A stretch of 10,069 bases of DNA from assembly GCA_025936275.1 (NCBI GenBank), contig JAICTR010000069.1, forward strand, positions 1-10,069. The letters are read 5' to 3'. The notes beneath the pieces were generated by a model, which did not search any database, was not told the DNA's origin, and worked only from the letters and a program-made list of their open reading frames with translations. The DNA comes from Burkholderiales bacterium. Lineage in GTDB: Bacteria; Pseudomonadota; Gammaproteobacteria; Burkholderiales; Usitatibacteraceae. The first letter of the stretch is position 1; each line of letters opens with the position of its first letter. A program made the position numbers and the translations under genes. Below are positions 1-5,814 of the stretch, in pieces.

Positions 1-435
1 GACATCCGCACGCGCGTGCCGCTCGCGCTGATCGGCATGGATGCCGAGAGCGAGGGCGGGCTGGGCGAGGTGCGCAACGTCGACGTGCCGGAATTCATCT
101 CGCGCTACCGCTTCTTTTTCCACACCTGCCGCTACACCAGCCTCGGGCTCGCGGCGTGCGAGGCGATGATGATCGGCATGCCGATCGTGGCGCCGGCGAC
201 GACCGAGCTCGTCACGGTGATCCGCAGCGGCGAGAACGGCTACATCGATACCGACCGCGCGGCGCTCGCCTCGGCGATGCAGGAGCTGATCCGCGATCCG
301 GCGCTCGCGCGCGACTGGGGCGAGGCGGCGCGGCGCACCGCGCTCGAGCGCTTCCACATCGAGCGGTTCGTGGGCGACTGGTGCGAGGTGCTCGCGGAAG
401 CGACGGACACGAGGAAGGCCGCGCTCGCGGCCTGA
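1..435 (+). CDS. Glycosyltransferase, GT4/group 1-like, C-terminal part (5' truncated)
   Basis: The reading frame is open from the first base, so the gene begins upstream; 144 C-terminal residues are visible. They look like the nucleotide-sugar-binding Rossmann half of a GT-B glycosyltransferase. The stretch RYTSLGLAACEAMMIGMP at about residues 44-61, followed by IVAPATTE, matches the family region where a conserved Glu (E54) contacts the donor sugar. The helical tail ending in a Phe-His-Ile-Glu-Arg-Phe segment is also typical of the family end. The usual EX7E motif is TX7E here (T46, E54), as I recall for a subset of GT4-like proteins with an RYTSLGL signature. Donor, acceptor and pathway cannot be told from this fragment; cell-surface polysaccharide or glycolipid synthesis would be usual. 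The HiPIP gene follows on the same strand after 26 bp, so cotranscription is possible, although no functional link is apparent. Confidence 0.82.
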   Translation, partial: DIRTRVPLALIGMDAESEGGLGEVRNVDVPEFISRYRFFFHTCRYTSLGLAACEAMMIGMPIVAPATTELVTVIRSGENGYIDTDRAALASAMQELIRDPALARDWGEAARRTALERFHIERFVGDWCEVLAEATDTRKAALAA

Positions 436-448
436 AGTGGCAGCAGAG

Positions 449-455
449 AAGGAGG
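449..455 (+). promoter_or_regulatory. Shine-Dalgarno site of the HiPIP gene
   Basis: AAGGAGG lies 6 bases before the ATG at 462. It is a near-perfect anti-16S match and fixes this start against the longer open frame that runs upstream through the glycosyltransferase gene. Confidence 0.8.
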
Positions 456-461
456 CAGTCG

Positions 462-731
462 ATGGAACGCAACACGAATGAAGGCAGGAGGTCCTTTTTC
501 CGCGGCGCGGCGACGATCGCCGGGACCGCGCTCGCCGCAAGCGTCATCCCGCTGCGCGTCGCGAACGCGCAGCAGAAGGCGAGCAAGAAGGCGATGCAAT
601 ACCAGGACAGGCCCAAGAACGGCCAGGAGTGCGACCAGTGCATGCACTTCCAGCCGCCGAAGGCGTGCGCCGTGGTCGAGGGCGACATCTCGCCCAAGGG
701 CTGGTGCGCGGCCTGGGCGAAGAAGCCCTGA
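462..731 (+). CDS. High-potential iron-sulfur protein (HiPIP), Tat-exported
   Basis: An 89-residue precursor of a small periplasmic electron carrier holding one [4Fe-4S] cluster that cycles between the 2+ and 3+ states. Twin arginines R9-R10 in GRRSFFRG start a Tat signal, followed by a hydrophobic Ala-rich segment (16-31) and a likely cleavage after A36 (ANA/QQ). Tat export fits a protein folded around its cluster in the cytoplasm. The mature domain of about 53 residues has the four cluster cysteines C57, C60, C69 and C82 in CX2C-X8-C-X12-C spacing. It also has the aromatic-rich CMHFQPP and GWCAAW segments typical of short HiPIPs. In purple bacteria and betaproteobacteria, HiPIPs shuttle electrons from the bc1 complex to a reaction centre or terminal oxidase. 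The partner here is unknown; neither neighbour is a redox protein. The gene converges with the amidase gene, with 3 bp between stop codons. Confidence 0.93.
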   Translation: MERNTNEGRRSFFRGAATIAGTALAASVIPLRVANAQQKASKKAMQYQDRPKNGQECDQCMHFQPPKACAVVEGDISPKGWCAAWAKKP

Positions 732-734
732 GGC
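711..734. terminator. Candidate bidirectional hairpin between convergent HiPIP and amidase genes
   Basis: GCCTGGGC (711-718) pairs with GCCC and AGGC in 725-734, giving eight pairs with a 2-nt bulge around a GAAGAA loop. The stem covers the HiPIP stop codon (729-731) and lies directly after the amidase stop on the opposite strand. No T-tract follows on either strand, so intrinsic termination is unproven. It may instead be an RNA-end stabiliser or chance structure in GC-rich DNA. Confidence 0.35.
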
Positions 735-1466
735 TCACGGCTCGGGTTGCCGCGCCCTCTCCACGAGGCAGGAGAGCACCGCGCGTGCGTGATCGGTGAG
801 GCCGGGCTCGTCTCCCTCGCCGTAGTGCCGGTTGAACGCCGCTATCGCGGCCTCGGGATCGGAGACGTCGTAGCCCAGCGCCTGCAGCGCGAGGATCGCG
901 TCGAATTGCGGCGGCGGATCGGGCGGCGGCGCGTCGCACCACAGGCCGAAGCCGTGCATCGCGAGCGTGCGCCACGGGAAGTACGCGCTGGGATCGACCT
1001 TGCGTCCCGGCGCGACGTCGCCGTGCCCAACGAAGTTCGCGGTGGGAATGCGCCAGCGCTCCTTGAGGTCCGCGAGGAGCGCCAGCAGCGCCGCGACCTG
1101 CGCGTCGGGGAAGGGCTCGTAGCCATCGTTGTCGAGCTCGATGCCGATCGAGGACGAGTTCACGTCGGTGTCCGCGCCCCAGCGCGAGGCGCCCGCATGC
1201 CAGGCGCGCTTGCGCTCGTCCACGAGCTGCCAGATCGTCCCGTCGCGGCCCACGAGGTAATGCGCGCTCACCTCGCGCGCCGGCGACGTGAGCGTCGCGA
1301 GCGCCTGCGCCGCGGTGTCGTCGCTGGTGTGGTGGATCACGACCAGGTTCGGCCGCCGCTCGTCGAAGTTGGGTGAGGGGCGCCACGTCGCGGGGAGCGA
1401 CGTGCGGATCGGCTGCGCGCAGCCGGCCGCGAGGAGCACGAGAAGGAGCGCGACGAGCCGCATCAT
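735..1466 (-). CDS. amiD: N-acetylmuramoyl-L-alanine amidase, AmiD-type lipoprotein
   Basis: A 243-residue zinc amidase (Amidase_2/AmpD fold) that cuts the bond between N-acetylmuramic acid and the L-Ala of the peptide stem, including anhydro-muropeptides in the family. The N-terminus is a lipoprotein signal: hydrophobic residues 4-14, then lipobox LAAGC with C16. Residue +2 is Ala, not Asp, which favours the outer membrane. Zinc ligands fit H45 (VVIHHTS), H148 (GHGDVAPGRK) and D158 (VDP), with E110 (IGIELDN) and K156 as catalytic residues. The C-terminal part, about 185-243, looks like a three-helix peptidoglycan-binding domain (FDAILALQALGY). The lipobox and C-terminal domain separate it from cytoplasmic AmpD and match AmiD, whose E. 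coli form is slightly longer. Two adjacent ATG codons (1466 and 1463) are possible starts; neither has a strong Shine-Dalgarno. It is divergent from the GMC oxidoreductase gene. Confidence 0.9.
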   Translation of the reverse strand: MMRLVALLLVLLAAGCAQPIRTSLPATWRPSPNFDERRPNLVVIHHTSDDTAAQALATLTSPAREVSAHYLVGRDGTIWQLVDERKRAWHAGASRWGADTDVNSSSIGIELDNDGYEPFPDAQVAALLALLADLKERWRIPTANFVGHGDVAPGRKVDPSAYFPWRTLAMHGFGLWCDAPPPDPPPQFDAILALQALGYDVSDPEAAIAAFNRHYGEGDEPGLTDHARAVLSCLVERARQPEP

Positions 1467-1566
1467 CCGCCCATTATCGCGCGCGCATCTCTCCCTCTGC
1501 CTTGCGGAGCGCGGAGAGCGTCGCGCTTTCCCGAAGCGCGCCCGGTTTTGCTAGCATCGGGAGGCC
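1467..1566. promoter_or_regulatory. Divergent intergenic region with two candidate -10 elements
   Basis: This 100-bp gap must hold the promoters of both the amidase and GMC genes. Towards the GMC gene, TG-C-TAGCAT (1549-1557) resembles an extended -10 box, and TGCTAGCA within it is a perfect 8-bp palindrome. Towards the amidase, GATAAT (1478-1473 on the minus strand) resembles a -10 box. Both sit so close to the start codons that the transcripts would be leaderless or nearly so. No good -35 box was found for either, so the assignments are tentative. Confidence 0.3.
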
Positions 1567-3183
1567 ATGACCGCGCTGGGCGAATTCGATTACATCGTGG
1601 TGGGAGGCGGCAGCGCCGGCTGCGTCCTCGCCAACCGCCTCACGAAGGACGGAAAGTCGAGCGTGCTGCTCGCCGAAGCGGGCGGCAAGGACGACTGGCT
1701 GTGGGTGAATGTGCCGGTCGGCTATCTCTTTTCCATCGGCAACCCGCGCACCGACTGGTGCTTCCACACCGATTCCGAGCCGGGACTCAACGGCCGCTCG
1801 CTCCTCTACGCGCGCGGCAAGGGCCTCGGCGGCTGCTCCTCGATCAACGCGATGGTCTACATGCGCGGCCAGCGCGGCGACTACGACCATTGGGCGGCGC
1901 TCGGCAACCGCGGCTGGTCGTGGGACGAGGTGCTGCCGTACTTCAAGCGCATGGAGTGCCACTTCGGCGGCGCGAACGATTTCCACGGCTGCGAAGGCGA
2001 GCTGCACGTGCAGGAGCCGCGCGTGCGCTGGGAGATCCTCGACGCGTGGCGCGATGCGGCCGAGCAGGCGGGAATCCCGAAGGTGGACGAGTTCAACCGC
2101 GGCGACAACTTCGGCAACGCCTACTTCCACATGAACCAGCGCGGCGGCGAGCGCTGGAGCGGCTCGCGCGCGTTCCTGCATCCGGTGATGTCGCGGCCGA
2201 ACCTGAAGGTGATCACGCGCGCGCATGCACGCCGCATTGCGATCGAAACGCGCGATGGCGCGAAGCGCGCGACCGGCGTCGACTTCGTGATCGACGGCCA
2301 GGGCGAGGCGAGCGCAAGGGCGAGGAAGGCCGTGATCCTCGCCGCGGGCAGCATCGGCTCTCCTCACGTGCTGCAGCTCTCCGGCATCGGGCCCGCGGAC
2401 GTGCTGCAGGCGCGCGGCGTTCCCGTGGTGCACGAGCTGCCGGGCGTGGGCGAGAACCTCCACGACCACCTGCAGATCCGCATGATGTACAAGGTGCAGG
2501 GACCGACGCTGAACGAGCGCGCCAACAGCGTCTTCGGCAAGGCGAAGATGGTGCTCGAGTACCTCATGCACCGCACCGGGCCGCTCACCATGCCGCCCTC
2601 GCAGCTCGGCGCCTTCGCGAAGAGCGATCCGTCCGAGCCCGCGCCCGACATGGAGTGGCACGTGCAGCCGCTCTCGCTCGAGAAGTTCGGCGACAAGCTG
2701 CATCCGTTCCCGGCGATCACGCCCTCGGTGTGCAACCTGCGGCCGACATCGCGCGGCTGGGTGCGCATCCTCGGCACCGATCCGCTCGCCGCGCCCTCGA
2801 TCCGGCTCAACTACCTCACGACGCCCGAGGACCAGCGCGTGGCGGCGATCGGCATGCGCTTCACGCGCCGCATCATGGAGCAGCCGGCGCTCGCGAAGTA
2901 CCGCCCGAGCGAATGGCGGCCGGGTCGCGACTACGACGAGGACGAGGCGCTGGTGAAGGCGGCGGGCGACCTCGGCACGACCATCTTCCACCCCGTGGGC
3001 ACCTGCAAGATGGGCAGCGACGCGATGGCGGTGGTGGACGACCGCCTGCGTGTGCACGGAATCGAAGGCCTGCGCGTTATCGATGCATCGATCATGCCGC
3101 GCATCACCTCCGGCAACACCAACGCACCGACCTACATGATCGCGGAGAAGGGCGCGGAATTCCTGCTCACGGAAGCGCCATGA
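1567..3183 (+). CDS. GMC-family FAD-dependent oxidoreductase (choline/alcohol dehydrogenase-like)
   Basis: A 538-residue flavoenzyme of the glucose-methanol-choline family, which oxidises alcohols to aldehydes or ketones using FAD. The N-terminal dinucleotide-binding motif VVGGGSAGCVLANRL covers about residues 11-25, with E37 (AEAGG) placed to bind the adenosine ribose. The GMC signature region ARGKGLGGCSSINAMVY follows near residues 87-103. The C-terminal substrate domain carries the family catalytic His, H475, in FHPVGTCKMG, and the terminal SGNTNAPT motif with N517/N519. Length is normal for bacterial BetA and AlkJ relatives. No signal peptide is seen, so it is probably cytoplasmic or peripherally membrane-bound. 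The ATG is the first possible start, because an in-frame TAG lies 15 bp upstream; a GGGAGG sits unusually close to it (2-base spacer). No betB, betI or transporter is nearby, so choline as substrate is not supported. Its stop overlaps the next gene, suggesting translational coupling. Confidence 0.93.
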   Translation: MTALGEFDYIVVGGGSAGCVLANRLTKDGKSSVLLAEAGGKDDWLWVNVPVGYLFSIGNPRTDWCFHTDSEPGLNGRSLLYARGKGLGGCSSINAMVYMRGQRGDYDHWAALGNRGWSWDEVLPYFKRMECHFGGANDFHGCEGELHVQEPRVRWEILDAWRDAAEQAGIPKVDEFNRGDNFGNAYFHMNQRGGERWSGSRAFLHPVMSRPNLKVITRAHARRIAIETRDGAKRATGVDFVIDGQGEASARARKAVILAAGSIGSPHVLQLSGIGPADVLQARGVPVVHELPGVGENLHDHLQIRMMYKVQGPTLNERANSVFGKAKMVLEYLMHRTGPLTMPPSQLGAFAKSDPSEPAPDMEWHVQPLSLEKFGDKLHPFPAITPSVCNLRPTSRGWVRILGTDPLAAPSIRLNYLTTPEDQRVAAIGMRFTRRIMEQPALAKYRPSEWRPGRDYDEDEALVKAAGDLGTTIFHPVGTCKMGSDAMAVVDDRLRVHGIEGLRVIDASIMPRITSGNTNAPTYMIAEKGAEFLLTEAP

Positions 3184-4262
3184 ATTTCCGCATCCTCGCC
3201 TTCCTCGCCGCGCTGGTGGTGTTCGTGGCGGCGGCGTATCTCGAGTTGAAGCCGACCTCGCCGCTGGATGTGGTGGGCGCAAGCGCTTCGTCCGCGCGCG
3301 CCGTGCAGCAAGCGGCGCCGCTCGCGCCGCGCAGTGCGCCGGGTGCGCGCGGCGCCGCATCTCCACCGGCTTTCACGCTTTCGCCTTCCGCGCCGAAGCG
3401 CTCCTCCCTCGCGCACGAATTCGCGCATGCGCGCTCCTATCGCGCCCTCTACGACCGGCTGCACGGCTCCGCGCAGGGCGCCACCGCGGAGGGCCTCTAC
3501 GTGCAATACGAGATCCTGCGCAAATGCGCCACGGTGACCGACCGTCCATGGCGCCGCGGCGGGCAGCAGAAGCCCCTCGAGGAGCGGCGGGAGGCGTTCC
3601 TGCAGGCGCTCGCGCCGGACGATCCGCTGCGCGAGCGGCGCATCGCCGCGTTCGAGAGCGCCTCCGTCGATCGGTGCGCGGGCTTCGGCGACATGAAGGT
3701 GACGCAGGCGGATCTCGAGCAATTGCTCGGCGGTGCCGCCGCGGCGGGCGATCCCAAGGCGAAGGCCGCCGCGGTCGAGCAGGAGATCTGGCAGGCGCGC
3801 CGCTCGGGGCAATGGCGCACCGCGAGCCTCTCGGATACGCAGATCTCCACGCTCGAACAGGCGATCGGCACCAGGGACCCGGAGGCGATGGTGCTCGCCG
3901 GGCGCCTGCTTTCCAACACCTGGCCGGACCTCACCTTGCGCATCGGCCCCGAAGGCCAGGCGGTCGAGCCGCGCGCGTTCTACAACGCGTGGCAGATCCT
4001 CGCGTGCGAGTACGGGTATTCCTGCGGCACCGACAACCAGCGCCTTCTCGATGCCTGCGCCTACCAGTCGCATTGCGACGCACGCAGCCTTCCCGATTAC
4101 CTCTACTACTACTCCAGCTCGCCGCACGAGAACGAGCTCCTCTCGCAGTACGCCTCGGTGCTGCGCGGCGCGATCGAGAACGGGGACTGGTCGCAGCTCG
4201 TCGTCACGCGCGGGCCGCGCATGCCGGGGAGCGGGACTTACATGTTCGGGCGCGGGGGGTGA
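3180..4262 (+). CDS. Membrane-anchored, periplasmic cysteine-containing protein of unknown function
   Basis: A 360-residue protein I do not recognise. Residues 1-20 form a hydrophobic N-terminal segment (ILAFLAALVVFVAAAYL), either an uncleaved anchor or a signal peptide; the first outside residues are followed by a low-complexity Ala/Pro/Ser linker at about 33-76. The remaining 280 residues look mostly helical and soluble. There are six cysteines: C116, C166, C276, C282, C293 and C299. The last four are clustered in a short Tyr-rich region (ACEYGYSCG, then DACAYQSHC), so an even number of disulfides in the periplasm is plausible. The helical, repeat-like character (for example DPEAMVLAGRLL) recalls Sel1/TPR-like proteins, but no repeat register is clear. 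The start ATG overlaps the GMC stop as ATGA, so the two are probably translated together. The GMC protein lacks an export signal, so direct contact with the soluble domain is uncertain. Confidence 0.8.
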   Translation: MNFRILAFLAALVVFVAAAYLELKPTSPLDVVGASASSARAVQQAAPLAPRSAPGARGAASPPAFTLSPSAPKRSSLAHEFAHARSYRALYDRLHGSAQGATAEGLYVQYEILRKCATVTDRPWRRGGQQKPLEERREAFLQALAPDDPLRERRIAAFESASVDRCAGFGDMKVTQADLEQLLGGAAAAGDPKAKAAAVEQEIWQARRSGQWRTASLSDTQISTLEQAIGTRDPEAMVLAGRLLSNTWPDLTLRIGPEGQAVEPRAFYNAWQILACEYGYSCGTDNQRLLDACAYQSHCDARSLPDYLYYYSSSPHENELLSQYASVLRGAIENGDWSQLVVTRGPRMPGSGTYMFGRGG

Positions 4263-4381
4263 GGCAACGACGGTGCGCCCGGCTGGCCCGATTCATCCTT
4301 CCATGGTCCCCGATCCGGAGGCGGCATGTTGGCTCTCTCGGCGCCATCTTCCGCCGTGCATCGGGCGGGAATTTGCCTCCG
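4263..4381. other. Convergent intergenic gap without a recognised gene
   Basis: This 119-bp gap separates the unknown protein gene (+) from the vapC end (-). CGGGCGC (4247-4253, inside the end of the upstream gene) and GCGCCCG (4275-4281) are perfect 7-bp inverted arms with a 21-base loop, a weak terminator candidate. CGGAGGC (4316-4322) and GCCTCCG (4375-4381) are another inverted pair 52 bp apart. Neither has a T-tract, and I see no coding or RNA gene. Confidence 0.4.
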
Positions 4382-4792
4382 TCAATCGTGCCGGCGCCAG
4401 ACCTTCAATGGCGAGTGGGCCGTCATCCGCTGGAAGTCCTTGTCGGTGGCGAGCAGCGTCATACCGTATCGAACGCAAAGTTGGGCGACGATCGCATCGA
4501 TGGTGCCAACCTGGATGCCGGCGCGGCGGCACCGGTTGCGTAGCTCGGCGGCCTCGACGTGGTCATGCCGGTCGGGCCAAACGAAGGGGAGCGAGCCGAA
4601 GCCCGCGATGATTCGGTCCCTTGCTCGGGGACCCGCGAATCCCTGCAGCAGTTCCTGCAGGACGAATCCCGTGGTCGCCAGCTCCTGCCCCGACCCGAGC
4701 GCATGACGCAGGGCTTCCGCTTCCGGCGCCGAAGCGGGAGCGTCCCGGCGCAGTGCGAGGGACCAAACGCTGGTGTCGACAAAGAGCGTCAC
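4382..4792 (-). CDS. vapC: VapC toxin, PIN-domain endoribonuclease
   Basis: A 136-residue PIN-domain RNase, the toxin of a type II toxin-antitoxin pair. Family members cut tRNA or rRNA at defined sites when free of antitoxin. The magnesium-binding acidic residues are all present: D6 in LFVDTSVWSLAL, E47 in VLQELLQG, D99 in TIDAIVAQ and D117 in LLATDKDF. An active nuclease is therefore expected. The GTG start at 4792 is preferred because its first bases overlap the vapB stop as GTGA, the classical coupling arrangement, and it places the VDTS strand at the usual distance from the N-terminus. An in-frame ATG 42 bp upstream would add residues unlike the family and lies inside vapB. AAGGAG (4809-4804) lies 11 bases before the GTG and is a plausible ribosome site. 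The target RNA cannot be predicted from this sequence. Confidence 0.93.
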   Translation of the reverse strand: MTLFVDTSVWSLALRRDAPASAPEAEALRHALGSGQELATTGFVLQELLQGFAGPRARDRIIAGFGSLPFVWPDRHDHVEAAELRNRCRRAGIQVGTIDAIVAQLCVRYGMTLLATDKDFQRMTAHSPLKVWRRHD

Positions 4793-4989
4793 TTCCGCGA
4801 GCGCTCCTTCTTGTAGTCGTAAGAGGTGTCCCACTCGAGCTTGCCCATCAGCTCGAGTATCGATTTCTGCTTGCGCCGTGCGATGAACTCTTCGAGCGCG
4901 CGGGTGACCGCGGCTTTCTTGGTGCGCTCTCCGCTCACCTTCAATGCGTCTTCGATGAGCTTCGGGTCGAGGGAAAGGTTGGTCGCCAT
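4789..4989 (-). CDS. vapB: VapB antitoxin (VapB_antitoxin / PF09957-like)
   Basis: A 66-residue antitoxin paired with VapC. The N-terminal half (MATNLSLDPKLIEDALKVSG, then ERTKKAAVTRALEEFIARRK) has the beta strand plus two helices of ribbon-helix-helix-like VapB antitoxins, expected to dimerise and bind the operator. The charged tail (LEWDTSYDYKKERSRK) is the kind of segment that wraps around and blocks the PIN active site. The ATG at 4989 follows an excellent GAGGAGG with a 5-base spacer; a further in-frame ATG at 5022 lies upstream of that site and is less likely. The coding and upstream DNA is visibly less GC-rich than the neighbours, with more Lys codons, consistent with acquisition as a mobile module. 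Family practice is autoregulation by the VapBC complex, and the inverted repeat over the start region fits that. Confidence 0.92.
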   Translation of the reverse strand: MATNLSLDPKLIEDALKVSGERTKKAAVTRALEEFIARRKQKSILELMGKLEWDTSYDYKKERSRK

Positions 4990-5008
4990 GTGTGCCTCCT
5001 CACACATG
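4987..5008 (-). promoter_or_regulatory. Perfect inverted repeat over the vapB ribosome site: operator or RNA hairpin
   Basis: CATGTGTG and CACACATG are perfect 8-bp inverted arms separated by exactly six bases. Read on the vapB strand, the six-base spacer is AGGAGG, the Shine-Dalgarno core, and the last three bases of the second arm are the vapB ATG. As DNA this is a good candidate operator for the VapBC complex; as RNA it would put the ribosome site in a hexaloop and the start codon in a stem. The symmetry is seen directly; either function is inferred. Confidence 0.6.
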
Positions 5009-5037
5009 ACGTTACACAACACCCCCTCCCCTGTAAA
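5009..5037 (-). promoter_or_regulatory. Candidate vapBC promoter
   Basis: On the minus strand TTTACA (5037-5032) matches five of six bases of the -35 consensus. Seventeen bases later comes TAACGT (5014-5009), a poor -10; TGTAAC (5016-5011) is a better -10 at a short 15-base spacing. The site is in the short gap after the aldolase stop and directly beside the inverted repeat, as expected for an autoregulated module with its own promoter. Confidence 0.35.
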
Positions 5038-5052
5038 TCGGTTAATCGCCCA

Positions 5053-5805
5053 TTACCGCTTCGCGAAATACGCCTTCGCCCCGGTCGAGAGAATGACCGG
5101 CAGGTGCGTATAGATGTAGCGCACGCCCTTCGCGATCGCGCCCTGCAGCGCTTCTCCCGTCGCCGGCATGCCGGGCGTCTTCCCCGCCGCGACGATCTTC
5201 GCCAGCGTCTCCTCGATCGCCTTGGCGACCGGCGGCGCCTCGGGGTTTCCGGGGAAGCCCATCGATTGCGAGAGGTCCGAAGGGCCGATGAAGAACACGT
5301 CCACGCCTTCCACGCGCAGGATCTCGTCCACGTTCGGCAGCGCCGCCTCGTCCTCGATCTGCACGCACACCAGCGTCTCGCGGTTCGCCTCGGCGACGAA
5401 ATCGCCCATCGCGCCGCGTAGCCCATAGCCCGAGGCGCGCGTGCCGGCGGCGAGGCTGCGTCCGCCCATCGGATGGAACTTCACCGCCTGCACGGCGGCG
5501 CGCGCCGCTTCGGCATCGCTCACGTGCGGCACCTGCACGCCCTGCGCGCCGCGGTCCATCGCCTGCAGGATGTGCGCGGCGGCGTTGCTCGGCGGGCGCA
5601 CGATCGGCGTGACGCCGCTCGCCTCGGCCGCCATGATCATGAGCTCCATCGTCTCCACGCCGATGGTGCCGTGCTCGCAATCGATGAGCACCCAGTCGAA
5701 GCCGAGGCCGGCCGCGGACTCGACGACCTGCGGCGAGGGAATCATCACCGAGAGCCCGAACGCCGGTTCCCCGGCGGCGAGCTTCGCCTTCATGCGGTTC
5801 TTCAT
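5053..5805 (-). CDS. HpcH/HpaI-family aldolase (4-hydroxy-2-oxo-acid aldolase-like)
   Basis: A 250-residue class II, metal-dependent aldolase of the HpcH/HpaI/citrate lyase beta family. These enzymes reversibly cleave 4-hydroxy-2-oxo acids to pyruvate (or a related 2-oxo acid) and an aldehyde in a TIM-barrel active site. Positions line up closely with HpaI: H45 in DCEHG as general base, R70 in IVRPP for the pyruvate carboxylate, and metal ligands E151 in VQIEDEAAL and D177 in FIGPSDLS. The FHPMGGRSL segment (110-118) is also typical of the family. Length is normal. The ATG is preceded by AAGGA with a 6-base spacer, and that Shine-Dalgarno overlaps the TAA of the upstream dehydrogenase gene; 9 bp separate the two genes, so they form an operon. 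The natural substrate is not determined. No hydroxyphenylacetate-pathway genes are nearby, so the HpaI role itself is not supported. Confidence 0.92.
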   Translation of the reverse strand: MKNRMKAKLAAGEPAFGLSVMIPSPQVVESAAGLGFDWVLIDCEHGTIGVETMELMIMAAEASGVTPIVRPPSNAAAHILQAMDRGAQGVQVPHVSDAEAARAAVQAVKFHPMGGRSLAAGTRASGYGLRGAMGDFVAEANRETLVCVQIEDEAALPNVDEILRVEGVDVFFIGPSDLSQSMGFPGNPEAPPVAKAIEETLAKIVAAGKTPGMPATGEALQGAIAKGVRYIYTHLPVILSTGAKAYFAKR

Positions 5806-5814
5806 TTCCGGTCC

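Noticed and set aside
1548..3179. Upstream extension of the anchored unknown protein through the GMC gene in another frame
   Set aside because: The extension is Arg-rich shadow sequence; the true start is the ATG at 3180 overlapping the GMC stop, which begins a clean hydrophobic N-terminus.
1474..3366. Open frame of 630 codons on the minus strand opposite the GMC gene
   Set aside because: The translation is low-complexity His/Arg/Ala-rich and lacks motifs, while the plus strand encodes an unmistakable GMC enzyme.
4309..4381. Crossing inverted pairs (CCCGAT/ATCGGG and CGGAGGC/GCCTCCG) that could form a pseudoknot RNA
   Set aside because: The arms are only 6-7 bp, far apart and GC-rich, with no promoter or conserved RNA pattern visible; chance is the simpler explanation.
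4990..5022. Alternative vapB start at the upstream in-frame ATG (5022), giving 11 extra residues
   Set aside because: The extra residues would be encoded by the ribosome site and inverted repeat; the ATG at 4989 has a perfect Shine-Dalgarno and matches the family N-terminus.
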